Below are positions 11,901 through 27,192 of a stretch of DNA of 64,000 nucleotides, one piece after another. The stretch comes from Malaya genurostris (Eukaryota > Arthropoda > Insecta > Diptera > Culicidae). Under the pieces are notes generated by a model that worked only from the letters and a program-made list of their open reading frames with translations, had not been told where the DNA came from and searched no databases. Where the stretch lies: the NCBI RefSeq assembly GCF_030247185.1, contig NC_080572.1:153744365-153808364 (forward strand). Direction: 5' to 3'. Numbering within the stretch: the stretch's first letter is position 1; every line of letters starts with the position of its first letter. The translations under genes and the position numbers were made by a program.

Positions 11901-12261
11901 TGCAGAGGCATATCGGTGCGGAGCACAAGGAAGAAGGAGACAAGACAACTCGGTCTTTCCACTGCCATACAAGACGCAGGTTACAGCTGGCGAAGACGAA
12001 AGTAAATCGGAATTCGAGTGGTGCTGGATGTCAGGTATCAGTAGCATCACATCGTATTCTATCGCTACAGTGAGCTTCAGCATTGTATCAACGTCCAGAT
12101 ACATCCAACAAGAACATCTAGAGCAACGAAGATCTACACGGCAGTGCAACGGAGATAGACAACAATTTCAAGGTAGAAGTTTTTTCTTTTCCTTTTGATT
12201 GAGTACTGTGTAGTGTTGGTTTCAAATTTTATTTTAAAGTTTGGTTAAAAATTTTAATGTG

Positions 12262-13295
12262 ATGGATGAATCCATGGACGTAAATCCTAGCATGAACGAA
12301 AAAATATCAGGAGAGCTCTTCTGGGCCTTGGATAGTCTTTTTTAGTCGTATATCAAAGCCATTAAACATTTTACAAATTTCTAAAGGTTTGACATCACGA
12401 TTCTCCTCAATCAAAGTAAATAATGATAAAATTCGTGTTGTAGTAAATAATTTGAAACAAGCGAATGATATTGTCTCTTCGGAACATTTCACTAGAGAGT
12501 ATAAAGTTTACATACCCTCCCAAGATGTCGAAATTGACGGTGTTGTTACCGAAGCGAGTCTTTCGGTAGATGATTTACTCAAGCATGGTGTTGGTCGTTT
12601 CAAGAACTCTATGCTTGAGGGTGTGAAAATACTGGAGTGCAAACAACTGTACTCAATAGTTCATGAAGAGGGAAAAAAAGTTTATCGCCCATCAGACTCG
12701 TTTCGAGTGACATTTGCCGGGTTTGCGTTGCCGTCCCATGTCTATGTCGATAAAATTCGCCTCCCTGTTCGGCTTTTTTTTTCCAAATGTAATGAATTGC
12801 ACGAACTGCAAAAAATTCGGCCACACAGCTACTTACTGTAGTAATAAACCAAAATGTATTAAGTGTGAAGGGCCTCATAAAGATAATTATTGCAACAAGG
12901 AAATTGAAAAATGTATTTATTGTGGGAATAGTCCTCATGATGATGACAAAATTAAGCTTTCTTTAAAAGTACGGTCTAAGCGCACATATGCAGAAATGCT
13001 TAAAACGGTCATTGATGTCCCCCCTTTGGAAACCGAAAACGGGTTTTCAAATCTAGAGGAACCAGAGGACTCTGACTCTGACGAAAATAGTGAAGGTAAT
13101 TCGTTTATCACTACCCAAGGGTCAGTTAAGAGAAAGAAGTCTTCCTCCAAATTACCAAAAAAGACACCTAAAATTTCATCTTCAAAAAAAGATCCCCGTG
13201 TTAAACAAAAAAAGTCAAAACCAAAGAATGTGCCTCCTGGTTTGTCAAATTCACAAACCAATCCAGGATCTAGCACAGATCATCATCTCAATTAG
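12262..13295 (+). pseudogene. I-clade ORF1 (Gag-like) with CCHC knuckles
   Basis: The likely original ATG at 12262 (MDESMDVNPSMNEKIS) runs into a stop after 28 codons. The main open text is 12389-12841 (DKIRVVVNNLKQANDIVSS, then GVGRFKNSMLEG). A T-run near 12772-12781 shifts the frame to 12714-13295, which encodes NCTNCKKFGHTATYCSNKP, KCIKCEGPHKDNYC and CIYCGNSPH. These are three CCHC-type knuckles, followed by a basic/acidic tail ending PGSSTDHHLN. Such ORF1 proteins package element RNA. Confidence 0.75.
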
Positions 13296-13296
13296 C

Positions 13297-14388
13297 AGTA
13301 ACAATTGCATTGCTACTACAGCTAGTATTCCATATGATTTGACAAAAAATATCGACTGGATTAAATACCAAAGTAGTGTCTCTAGTATTTTGAATTCAAT
13401 GGAAGAGCTCCCTCCACTTGAAGAATATGACTTCCTCATTTGTTCGATTCTGGAGGCAGCAGAACAATCCCAAACTAAACGCTTTCCTGGGCCAACGACT
13501 AACAGAAGGCCTCCCAACCCCTGGTGGTACAAAGAGTGCTCAGAGGCTAAACTCGCAAAACAAAATGCTTGCAAGACGTTTCTAAAACGGGGAGGAGGAA
13601 CTCCTCAGAATTTTGAAAAACTTATGGTTTTAGAAACCAAGTACAAGAGCATACTTCGAGCCAAAAAATGTAGCTATTGGAGAAATTTTGTCGAAGGTTT
13701 GTCAAGAGAAACCTCAATGAGCACTCTTTGAAACACGGCCAGACGAATGAGGAATCGTAACGTGGGCAATGAAAGTGATGAATACTCGAACCGATGGATA
13801 TTTGACTTTGCTAGGAAAGTTTGCCTAGATTCTGTTCCTACGCAGAGCATTATACGGGAATCTCCTCCAAATAATGGTTTTATTAATAACCCATTTTCAA
13901 TGATGGAATTTTCTATAGCACTCTTGTCTTGTAACAATAACGCTCCTGGGTTGGACAGAATTAAATTCAACTTGGTGAAGAATCTGCCCGACCTGGCAAA
14001 AAGACGTTTGTTGGAATTGTTCAACAAGTTTCTTGAGCAAAATATTGTTCTACCTGACTGGAGACAAGTGAAAGTTATCGCCATTCAAAAGCCGGGGAAA
14101 CCAGCTTCCAATCACAACTCTTATAGACCCATTGCGATGTTGTGCTGCATCAGAAAATTGTTCGAAAAAATTATTCTACGACGTCTCGACACTTGGGTCG
14201 AGACGAACGGGTTGTTGTCAGATACTCAGTTTGGCTTCCGTGGAAATAAAGGGACGAATGATTGCCTTGCATTACTTTCGTCTGACATCCAAATTGCCTT
14301 CGCTCCAAAGCAACAAATGGCATCTGTATTTTTAGACATTAAAGGAGAATTTGATTCAGTTTCCATTGCTGTTCTTTCACCAACATAG
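13297..14388 (+). pseudogene. I-clade ORF2: pre-RT linker and RT fingers/palm
   Basis: The endonuclease is missing: ORF1 ends at 13295 and the next text is already the post-endonuclease linker (PYDLTKNIDWIKYQSS, then NPWWYKECSEAKLAKQNA). The RT follows at 13747-14388 with APGLDRIKFNLVKNLPD, KPGKPASNHNSYRPIAML, TQFGFRGNKGTNDCLALL and ASVFLDIKGEFDSV (motif A Asp). A frameshift near 14360 moves the rest into the ORF at 14351. Loss of the endonuclease removes target nicking. Confidence 0.8.
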
Positions 14389-16264
14389 ACTCCCAGCGGT
14401 TATAAATAATTATTTGCACAACCTTTTGTCAGAGAAACGCATGCATTTTTCACATGGCGGTTTGGCAACTCTCAGAATTAGTTACACGGGTCTCCCGCAA
14501 GGCTCATGCCTCAGTCCGCTCCTCTATAATTTTTACGTGAATGACATTGATAGCTGTCTAGTAACCCCATGTACACTAAGACAATTGGCAGATGATGGCG
14601 TGGTTTCAGTTACTGGACCCAAAGCTATTGATCTGCATAAACCATTGCAAGATACCTTAGATAACTTGTCCGATTGGGCTGTTCATCTTGGTATCGAATT
14701 CTCTGCGGAGAAAACAGAGTTAGTCGTCTTTTCAAGAAAGCATGATCCCGCGCAGCTTCAGCTCCATATGATGGGAAGAATGATCCAACATGTTTTAACT
14801 TTTAAATACCTCGGGGTGTGGTTCGATTCCAAATGCACGTGGGAAGGACACATTAGGTATCTGATAACGAAATGCCAACAAAGAGTAAATTTTCTTCGAA
14901 CAATAACAGGATCTTGGTGGGGTGCTCATCCGCAAGATCTAATAAAATTGTATCAAACAACGATACTTTCAGTGATGGAATATGGATGCGTTTGTTTTCG
15001 TTCCGCTGCAAACTCTCATATTATCAAACTTGAGCGAATTCAGTACCGTTGTTTGCGAATTGCCTTAGGCTGCATGCATTCGACACATACAATGAGTCTT
15101 GAAGTTCTGGCGGGAGTTCTTCCATTAAAAAGATGTGAGGTGCTGAATCCCATGGTAATTAATAATTTCGAACGACTAGTCGAGCTTCGATCTCAAACAA
15201 AATTCATGACAGTATATTTTAACCATATGTCACAGGAAATCAACCCTTCAAGATATATTCCTATCCGTGTCAGCATCCTAAGTGCCCCTGACTCAACTTT
15301 ATTTTTCGATACATCCATGCAGCGCGAAGTGCGTGGAATCCCGGATCATCTACGTTCGACGGAAATCCCAAAAATATTTTCAAGTAAGTTCAGGCATATT
15401 GACTATGAGAAAATGTTTTACACGGACGGATCGCGAATTGAAGAAGCGACAGGGTTTGGTATGTTCAACAATAATGTTTCGGCCTCATTTAGGCTTCAAG
15501 AACCTGCATCTGTTTATATAGCAGAGCTGGCAGCAGTTCATTATAGTTTGAGTGTAATCGTCACATTATCTCCAAACTATTATTTCCTCTTCACAGATAG
15601 TCTGAGTGCAATTGAAGCCATTCGCTCAAACATGACTGGCAAGACTGAACCGTTTTTCCTGGGCAAAATAAAACAGTGCCTGAACGACATATTGAACAAT
15701 AATTATCTAATCACTATAGTCTGGGTCCCGGCTCATTGCTCCATTCCTGGCAATGAAAGAGCCGATATTTTAGCCAAACGTGGTGCTATTGAGGGTGAAA
15801 TTTATGAGAGACCAATTGCTTTCAACGAATTCTATAGCTCGTCTCGCCAAAGAACACTTGCCAGCTGGCAAGCTTCTTGGGATAAAGATGATCTGGGTCG
15901 GTGGATGCACTCAATTATTCCGAAAATATCGACAAAGGCATGGTTCAGGGGACTGGATGTGAGTAGGGATTTCATTCGTGTGATGTCCAGACTCATGTCC
16001 AATCACTACACGTTAGATGCACATCTCCTTCGAATTGGGCTCTCCGTGACTAATCATTGTGCTTGCGGAGAAGGTTATCGGGATATTGATCATGTCGTTT
16101 GGACATGCGTGGAGTATCGTGATGTCAGATCTCAACTAATAAATTCTTTGCGTACCCAAGGTAGACTATCCAATATCCCAGTTCGAGACATTCTTGCTTG
16201 TCGTGACCTTTCATACATGAAACTTATTTATCAATTCATAAAGAAAATTGGAGTTTCAATTTAA
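14351..16264 (+). pseudogene. I-clade ORF2: RT palm, RNase H and C-terminal Cys/His motif
   Basis: Long open frame of 637 codons. RT motif B is TGLPQGSCLSPLLYNFYV. The catalytic motif reads LRQLADDGVV at about residue 78, i.e. LADD instead of the usual YADD. RNase H (about residues 353-480) has MFYTDGS, YIAELAAVHYS, FLFTDSLSAIEA and WVPAHCSIPGNERADILAK, i.e. all D-E-D-D/H positions. The end carries HCACGEGYRDIDHVVWTC. The ORF stops at 16264, followed by the 3' UTR and A tail. The start at 14351 is only the first in-frame Met after a frameshift, not a true start. Confidence 0.85.
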
Positions 16265-16663
16265 TAAAGGCCCCTTTCAAGACTTAGTTCTGATCCCAGC
16301 TGCGTCCATGAGTTCAACCAATAGCTAAATTAGAATAAAAATTATGTAATGATACAAACAAACTCGAAACAGTTTATGAAATTATCAACAAAATGTCTGA
16401 AAATAACAGCTTATTTTATAATTTATAGAAGTTAATCGTTTGGTTCAAATAATATTTCCGAGTAGATTTCATAATTAATGACGAGTTACCTAAGATGACA
16501 TTTAAGTTAAGTAATAAGAGAATATGTTTTAATAAATTCAAAACGTTGTGACTATGTTAGAATTAAATTAGGATAAGAATATTATGTAAAAGTGATGCTA
16601 CGGCGAAGAAAAACTTATGTAAACTGCCTTAAGAAATAAACGTATTTATGAAAAAAAAAAAAA

Positions 16664-19476
<2,813 letters not shown>

Positions 19477-19489
19477 AAGGTAAAACCTT

Positions 19490-20120
19490 GTGAATTGAGG
19501 AATCAACTGCTCCTCTCATGCCGATTGATATCCAACCCCCCCCCCCCATTGGTTATTTCGATGCAACCATCCGCTGTAAGAGCCGTAGCTAGTAATGTCC
19601 GGTCTCTGAACTACCGAAAGATCGATTTTTCAGCGTTGACAAGTTTCCATCTTGATTCGCAAACATTGTTTGGACTATCTGATATTGACACAATGACATT
19701 TCTATTTTGTAATGTCTTACAAGACTGGCTTGCTGCAAATCTTCCCGTTACACGTAGACCGATTTCCCCACCTTGGAGTACACTACTACTGCGTTCTTTG
19801 CGCCGAAAACGAAATGCCTGTCAGCGTAAACTTCGCCGTAGACGTTCGACTATCACTGCTCACGATTTCCATGCCGCTAGCATTGCATATCGGAATCTTA
19901 ATGCTGCCTTATATAGGTCTTATGTTCTTCGAGTTCAATCTGGATTGCGATGTAACCCCAAAGGATTCTGGAACTTCGTTAATTCGAAAAATAAAACATC
20001 AAATGTACCTCCTAATGTCTACCTTGAAGAAGTGACAGCATCTTCTACAACCACTGCTTGTGAACTGTTTGTGAAACACTAAGTAAGTACTTCGGATTAC
20101 TGCAGCAGGTAAGTACTTCG
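19490..20120 (+). pseudogene. CR1-like copy A ORF2, end of endonuclease and pre-RT linker
   Basis: The ORF at 19471-20082 resumes copy A. A poly-C run encodes prolines, then LVISMQPSAVRAVASN (end of the endonuclease). It continues with LNYRKIDFSALTSFHL, VTRRPISPPWSTLLLRSLRR, SIAYRNLNAALYRSYVLR and GFWNFVNSKNKTSNVPPNVY. These are the conserved linker motifs of CR1-like ORF2. The RT domain expected next is absent; the sequence degenerates into short repeats at 20080. Confidence 0.75.
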
Positions 20121-20180
20121 GATTACTGCAGCACAGGTAAGTAATAAAGTCTCTTCCAGGTTAAACAGGTAAGTAATTTA
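20080..20180 (+). repeat. Short tandem repeats rich in GTAAGT
   Basis: A ~27-bp unit (GTAAGTACTTCGGATTACTG) is tandemly duplicated at 20082-20135, followed by two further AGGTAAGTAA sites at about 20134 and 20166. Four consensus-like 5' splice-site hexamers occur within 100 bp. Confidence 0.7.
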
Positions 20181-22740
20181 TTTCAGCATACGAATACACT
20201 TTGTTTGAACAACTTGAACTTGACTTTTATTACTTTCAGTGGGACTGTTCACAGTGCGATCTGTTCGCTTCACTATTTAATTTTCTACTGACTGATCGGA
20301 GCGAGCGGGAACGCTATATTATCGATCGTGATCATAAACCTAGTTGCCAGAAGGGCCATAATTGTTATCTCACCGTCGCCTGTTAGCACCAATGTGAGAA
20401 ATACTTACCACACGCAGTGCGGCCAAATTTAGTATACAAATCAACGACAAGTATTTTTAGTTATCTTTAGGCCGATAGTAGAGAAGAATTTAATTGAATA
20501 TCTTATATACTTCAGAGTTTACATAAATTTTATTGTCATTGTGAATCGAATTTATCTTGCCCTTTTTGTGAGCCTGAATGCACGTTAAAATTTCTCCAAA
20601 ATTTCTAGGTGTGTTCATATAAAGGTTACTGTGCCTTTTCCTGGTACTGAATTTCGATATATGTAATAACGCTGGAGATATTCACGTTTTATGAATACCT
20701 TTCTCATTATCCGTTTTTATAATTTTTCTTGTATGTTTGTAGGAGGGGAATTATACACAAGATTTATGCATTGTAAAAAATATTCAGTGACGTCTATGAC
20801 ATAAATTCAATTATTGAAATGAGAAAACTCTTGACTCAATTGACGATTGTTATTAATTATAGGTTGTAGGTGCCTTTTATTCAAATTTTAATGTCGTTAA
20901 GATTTGAAAGTACCACATTAACTGATTGAATGTTGTGTCGTTACGTTACGTTACGTTGGTCATTGGTCTGGTAGTAAAACAATTTGTACACGAAAAGACA
21001 AATAATTCTACAAAAACCATAATGTATTGTCGCAATGTTGTTGTTAATCTCTCATTGGCATATTTATACCACCTACAATGAAACACATACCCTTCGGTTG
21101 AACAGAGCACGTTGAATTTTTTAAGTAAACGGAAAATTCATTGAAGTCAAAACTAGGGGGACGAAACACACCATGAATGTTATAAAAATGTGCTTTCAAA
21201 CGTCATTCGATGCTCAGATGATGAAATGATGTGTAGTTTATCAGGCTATTCTTGATAACTTGTTTGAAATATTTTTCTCCACTGGATTGTTCTCTACAAG
21301 AAAAGAATGCTTTATAAATGTCAATCCGCACTTAGCAGAACTGACCGATGCGACTGACCCGATTCCGACTTTTTCTCTGTTTCGACTATGGCTATGACTC
21401 AGTAATGAACTCTAATGCGATATTTCGTAGAGGGAGCAAATATAATTTTTCAGTCATATTCGGTTACTATGACATCTGTAATGTTTCAAAATTCTGAAGA
21501 TCCATTGAAATTTCCTAAAATTTTGATATTACGTTAACACCCCTTATATTCCTTTAAAAATCTTAAGTAAATGCAATGTAGGTCACCATTTGAATCACTT
21601 CGTCGAAATCGCAAAACGTCTGTATGTGTATGTGACCAAAATATGCACTCACTTTTCTCCGAGACGGATTAACCGATTTTCACATGCTTAGGCTTACATG
21701 AGAGGAAATATTGTCCATAGAAACTTTTTAAATGTCGTATTGATCTGACTTCCAGTTGCGGAATTACAAAGTAAAATGGGTGAAAAACTGCACACAATTT
21801 TCCCTTTCCTTTTTTTTCCAATAGTCCTCCTTCACTAGTCCTCGAAACCCTATTCCGGAAATATTAGAAATAGTGATCAAGTACTTCGAAAACTACTTCG
21901 ACACAACCTATTTCTACAAACCTAGGCTCAAATAAACGGTATTCTAGAACTCCAGAATTTCTAAACGTTGTCCGGAACCGACTTCCAGTTGCAGAAGAAT
22001 AAGTGTTTTAAATTTCAAACCGTCATTTTGAGCGACGATGCAAAAAGGGAAAATCCTTCAGAATTGGGCTGAAAACTGTTCCAATTTACAGATCCATACG
22101 AACCAACTTCGTCTCAACCGGTCCTTGGAATCCGGTTCCGAAATAAGTGTTTTTAAAATTTCGAATCGTCACTGCAAAATTGAAAAGTTCATCTAATTCT
22201 GAGTTGAAAACTACTTCGATCTAAGAGTTATGCTTGTTTACGCTCGAACAAAATTTTCTGTTTTTATTCAATGAACAGTACCGAGTGATGAATGCCACAG
22301 CATTGTTTTTGAGGAATGAATGATATGGAAAAGGCGTCATCACATTACTAGGTCTCGTTTTGTAATTTTGGAACCTTAAGTAGGATCCAGATAATGTTCA
22401 AGAATTCCGTATGGGATCATGAAATATTTCATTTGCATATAAATTTGTAGAAATCAATATAGCTATCTCTGAGAAAAGAGTAAGAAGGTTTGACACTTCC
22501 ACACACAAACATTGCGCATCTCGACGAAATGATGTGATTGCTATATAATACTTGGCCCTCCGTGCTAATGCTTACAGGTCGATTTTGCCAGAGATTGCAC
22601 AATCTTTTCACGAGAAAGAAAAATGCTTGATCTTGTTGCCTAAAATCCAATAGATGAACGAAATTATCGACTCTAATATACTAACCCCAATAATTGGAAA
22701 TAAATGCAAATGAAATGCTCACTGTGCAAATATTGTCATA
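20180..22740. other. Unassigned, AT-rich, no coding signal
   Basis: No ORF of recognised family on either strand. It contains small repeats (GTTACGTTACGTTACGTTGG near 20939) and degenerate dispersed-repeat text (21720-22170). Nothing supports a gene here. Confidence 0.5.
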
Positions 22741-22776
22741 TTATGTTTAATAAATTTAATTTTCTCCTATTTTCAG

Positions 22777-22855
22777 CCCGGAAAAATTTCGTACTACACA
22801 GGAGTGCAAACTTTACCTCGTGGAATATATTCTGATGGAACTAAAACTGCTTCTG
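22777..22855 (+). CDS. Candidate single internal exon of a host gene (unidentified)
   Basis: A 79-bp segment preceded by a good 3' splice site (TTTCTCCTATTTTCAG, with upstream A-rich branch-like text) and followed by G|GTAATT. One frame reads PGKISYYTGVQTLPRGIYSD followed by GTKTAS. Its composition looks like ordinary protein rather than translated AT-rich noise. It lies in a stretch without recognised TEs. A second frame is also open over this short length, so open-ness alone is weak evidence. I do not recognise the protein. If real, it implies long TE-filled introns. It could equally be chance. Confidence 0.3.
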
Positions 22856-23227
22856 GTAATTATTAATAATAATTTAAAAGACACACTACTGATTTTCAAC
22901 AACATTTTGAGGAATTATTTTATGTGATACTAGCAAAATTGAAGATCGTGTTCCTGTGTTTAACAAAAAAGATAAATTCAAAACACTATTTCGCAATATC
23001 TATTATCATACATTGTTAATCGCTAGCAAGATTTATTTGCAGCATCTTGTGCATACTCAACGACTTTATTCGATAAAAATGCAACAGACACAAAATTTAA
23101 ACGCATGTTAGCTCTGTTTTGTCTTCCTCATATGAAATGATTTTGCAATCGCTGTGAAAACTGAGGCCCGAAGAGATGAGAGTCATATACCATTCGACTC
23201 GATTAGTCGCGTTGAGAAATGTCAGTA

Positions 23228-24138
23228 ACAGTTCGGCTGAAAAGTTCGTATCGTTTAATAGAAACACACATTTTTTTGCCAAAATTCGTTTTTATTATTC
23301 AACATAATTGCCATCAGAGGCGATACAGCGATTCTAGCGATCTTCCAACTTTTCGATACCATTTTTGTAGTACGATTTGTCCTTTGCCTCAAAATAGGCC
23401 TCAGTTTCAGCGATTACCTCTTCATTGCTTCTAAACTTTTTACCAGCGAGCATTCTCTTGAGGTCTGAGAACAGGAAAAAGTCACTGGGGGCCAAATCTG
23501 GAGAATACGGTGGATGAGGGAGCAATTCGAAGCCCAATTCGTTCAATTTCAGCATGGTTTTCATCGACTTGTGACATTGTGATTGTGAGCTCACGCGGCA
23601 CCCATTTAGCACAAAGCTTTTTCATATCCAAATATTCGTGAATAATATGTCCAACACGTTCCTTTGATATCTTTAGGGTGTCAGCTATCTCGATCAACTT
23701 CACTTTACGGTCAATGAAAATCATTTTGTGGATTTTTTTTCACGTTTTCATCGGTAACAGCCTCTTTTGGACGTCCACTGCGTTCATCGTCTTCGGTGCT
23801 CATATGACCAGTACGAAATTTTGCAAACCACTTACGAATTGTTGCTTCGCCCGGTGCAGAGTCTGAATAACACTCATCAAGCCAGTTTTTGGTATCGGTG
23901 GCACTTTTTTTCATCAAAAAGTAGTGTTTCATCAACACACGAAATTCCTTTTTTTCCATTTTTTTCACAATAACAAAAGTAGCTTCACTCAAAATGCAAT
24001 TTCTCACAAACTAGTAATCAGACAGCTGTCAAATTTATACACGTATCTTTTGAAGGTTGATACTAACTGAAAATGGTATGGATTTAATTCTAGTGACGCC
24101 CTCTCATAGAAACGATACGAACTTTTCAGCCGATCTGT
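23228..24138 (-). mobile_element. Deleted mariner (DD34D type), 911 bp, TA target site
   Basis: Inverted termini of about 28 bp (ACAG[T/A]TCGGCTGAAAAGTT...) with one mismatch, flanked by TA at 23226-23227 and 24139-24140. The transposase lies on the minus strand and is internally deleted. It is a different mariner lineage from the DD37D elements in this window. Confidence 0.9.
23334..24007 (-). pseudogene. Mariner transposase, deleted and frameshifted
   Basis: The 24007-23711 part encodes the paired helix-turn-helix DNA-binding region (EFRVLMKHYFLMKKSATDT, AKFRTGHMSTEDDERSGRPK). A T-run near 23735 shifts the frame, and 23724-23580 gives ISKERVGHIIHEYL and KKLCAKWVPRELT. An internal deletion then removes the first two catalytic Asp. 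The text resumes with LPHPPYSPDLAPSDFFLFSD, which holds the third catalytic Asp (PSD). Clearly inactive. Confidence 0.9.
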
Positions 24139-24884
24139 TATGTGTGTGTGTCGCATATGCTCACTAGCTTTTCTTGGAGATAGCTTGACCGATTTGCACA
24201 AACTTTGGTTTGGTTTGGTTGATGGTCCTCAAATTTCAAACTTCTAGAATTTCATTCGAATCTGACTACTGACTCAAGAATTACCGCTTGAAAATTAGAC
24301 TCAAAACCATTCCAATCGGTAATCATTGTTAGTACACAATCAAACAACCCGATTCTGGTAATAATGGAGCTCGGATTTCGATACCGGAAACACCAGAAAT
24401 GGTATGTATGTATGTATGTATGTACGCCACACGAAATTTTTTCAGCTTCTTTGTATAGACGCCAAACAAAAACTAATCGTACGATATGCATCAAAATTTG
24501 ACAGAATGTGTATAAAAGTGTTGCCAACGTTGAGAGAATAAAAGTTTACCGATTAGACAAGCGCGGGAATTTTAAAATGAAAATTCTGGTTCTTTTTTGC
24601 TCATAAGGTATATGTGAAGCCATACATATTTTTTATATAACTGCTGTCAAAAAGGCAAAAATGGGTTTTGAGAACCCGGTGCCTTCCAGCAAAAACATCC
24701 GGCCATAAAATAAAGAATTCCGCTGTATCAGCTTAACCTGGTTTATTTGTTAGTAGGGTACGTCTTACTCACTTCAGACCTTCACGGAAAAATACAATGC
24801 TTACTCCATGTGAATCAGGTTACAATTCACTCCTTCATCCAGTCATTCATTTGGAAGATACCCTGATGCATTCTTTGCACCTCA
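24139..24884. other. Unassigned stretch with a TGTA microsatellite
   Basis: No coding signal. A (TGTA)n run of five to six units lies near 24403-24425. The text around 24220-24400 resembles the degenerate dispersed repeats noted at 21-22 kb. Confidence 0.5.
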
Positions 24885-25064
24885 ATATAATATAATATAA
24901 TATAATATAATATAATATAATATAATATAATATAATATAATATAATATAATATAATATAATATAATAGAATATAATATAATATAATATAATATAATATAA
25001 TATAATATAATATAATATAATATAATATAATAATATAATATAATATAATATATTATATTATATT
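24885..25064. repeat. (TATAA)n pentanucleotide array 1
   Basis: About 180 bp of TATAA repeat with few interruptions, abutting the truncated left end of repeat R copy 2. A second array of the same pentamer is at 38001-38241. Confidence 0.95.
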
Positions 25065-26208
25065 TACACTCTGAGAGAGTTCCAAGTTTTTGATCGTGAA
25101 TATCTTTTGTTATATCTAACGAATCAACATAATTTTTGCTGCATGCCATCGGAAATATGATCACAATTTTATGATAAAACTATCAGTTGTGTGACATAAT
25201 CTCAAATAATTCAAAATTAAACTTTTCTGAAATGTTTGGTATAAACGAGTATCAAAGAGCATAATTCAAAAGGCGCGTTTGCCTTTGTCGTATTTTGGAA
25301 GCTCATAGTTCAGTGATCTGTGAAAGGATTTCTATAATCTAACTACCAATAGAATAGAAATTTTTCAACTTAAACGTGTATAGCAACAGCATTGAAGTAA
25401 TTCAATAGTGAACTATTGAAAAACCTGTCTCATTTGACCCATGTCAACACCAGCCAATCAGAATGCGTTCTGAGGAAGAGAACAAAATATCTGCTGCTGT
25501 ACAACAAATCGTTCGAGAAAAATGTTCTGAACAGTGCTTAATATCGTAGTAAGTTTTACAATTTGGTCCTTCTGAAAGGCAGGAATAAATCCCGTAGAGC
25601 ATCCTGATAGTTTCTTTCAATGAAATGCAAATCTGAAATTAGATAATCGACATTAAAATTCTGTTAGGACCGCCCATTAGTGAAATAGCTACAAACGAAA
25701 TCACGTTAAAAGAAACCTCTTAACAAAAATTGGATCAGTTTGGATTCTATCGCCACTGCGAGCAGATGTATTGTGTGTCGTTTGCAAAGCTAGTTTCGCT
25801 ATCGACAAGAGCGATTACGTCACAGCCGCCAGTTGTTTGCATTGGTGTAAAACAACGGAAAGAGGACAACGGTGGAGAGCATCACACAAAATCAGCCGTT
25901 CTAATGGCTCTAAAAGTTTTCGAAAGAACTATTAGGATTTCTTGCTCGCAAATCGAAGGTAAAAAATCTCAGCTTAGTGCAAATCTAGAACTGTTTGATT
26001 AGATTTGTGCACTTTTCGCTGTGTGAAATTCACAGCAATCGTGATCAGGTGAAGCTTTCCTTTTTTTTTGCGAAAAATGTGAAAAAGGGGAATGCTTGCA
26101 TAATTCATACAATTGATCAACTAATTGATATTCGGAAGTGTTAAGGAACATGTCAGTTGTTTTCGTATTCACGACATCCAGTTATGTCTCTGACATTACC
26201 CACCCGCC
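25065..26208 (+). repeat. Dispersed repeat R, copy 2
   Basis: Matches R copy 1 from its CTCTGAGAGAG segment to ACCCACCCGCC, but contains about one internal unit instead of ~2.3. The first ~30 bp are replaced by the TATAA array. The 3' end of CR1-like copy B is joined at about 26209, so copy B was probably inserted into R. Confidence 0.75.
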
Positions 26209-26416
26209 TTTTTATTTACTTAGTCTTCGATAATTTACATCGCTTAGACACCTAATTACTAATTCCTAATCTTAGCATATTTTTGGACAAATTGAAATCA
26301 AATTTGTCGTAAACTTCGTTAAAAAGACGGCAACATACATAAAAAGGGTTGTTTTGTCCATATTGAGTGCGATGGATTGACAGCCATAGAAATTGCACAC
26401 GTCGAGTTCGTCTTAG

Positions 26417-27190
26417 CTATGCGCTGTCAATGTTCTTTACTATTATATCGAATATCAGGAGCCGCTGCAAGACCTGTCTCCGGCTTTCCAGTGTTGGTAG
26501 ATTGATGAGTCGACAGCGGTCCTCGTAAGAGGGGAGATGAACGGGATTCGACCAAGGCAGTAGACGTAGTGCGTATCGTATGACGATCCTTTGCACGCTT
26601 TCAATTCTTCTGATATGAACACTATGGAATGGTGCCCATACCGGAACGGCATATTCTAAAATACTGCGAACAACTGAACAGTACAAAGCTTTCAGGCAAT
26701 AGATGTCTTCGAACGACTGTGTATTCCGAATAGACTCCAAGATCCTTTATTATAGTGACTCGTTGAATACATGTTGTGGAAATTTTATAGTCAATTGTTT
26801 CAATATCAGATTGCAGTGCGTAACTGCTGCCGTTTCTGCATTTTCGCGATTAAATTCGAAACGTAGCACATCAAATTTGTTGTTGTAGAACGTTTTCTTA
26901 CAAAACCGTGTGGTTCTTCGGCGATTATGTGATGAACAGAATATTATATGGCATCATGAACCATGCTTTCAAGTATTTTCGGTGAACAGCTGAGGATTGA
27001 AATTGAGCGATAATTTTTCACATCGTGAACACTACCACTCTTGTAAATCGGAATTATTGCAGCAGCTTTCTATGCACTAGGAAATACGCAATTGGCGAAA
27101 GATCTGTTGAAGGTTATGAATACTGGGAAGGCAAGAGAGGCTGCACAGTTTTTGATGAAAGAAGTAGGTAGTCCGTCCGGACCAGCACCT
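26417..27190 (-). pseudogene. CR1-like copy B reverse transcriptase, palm deleted
   Basis: From 27190 the text gives KGAGPDGLPTSFIKNCAAS and, further on, EEPHGFVRKRSTTTNLM, i.e. RT finger motifs with scattered stops. The region that should contain motif A and the YADD active site is missing. At 26740 the text resumes with YCLKALYCSVVRSILEYAVP and RRIESVQRIVIRYALR, the thumb and post-RT region typical of Jockey/CR1-group ORF2. Inactive by deletion. Confidence 0.75.
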
Positions 27191-27192
27191 TT

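Noticed and set aside
24885..25064. CRISPR-like array
   Set aside because: Simple pentamer repeat without spacers, in a eukaryotic context.
24847..25164. ORFs of IILYY-type repeats here and at 37951-38193
   Set aside because: Translation of the TATAA pentamer arrays.
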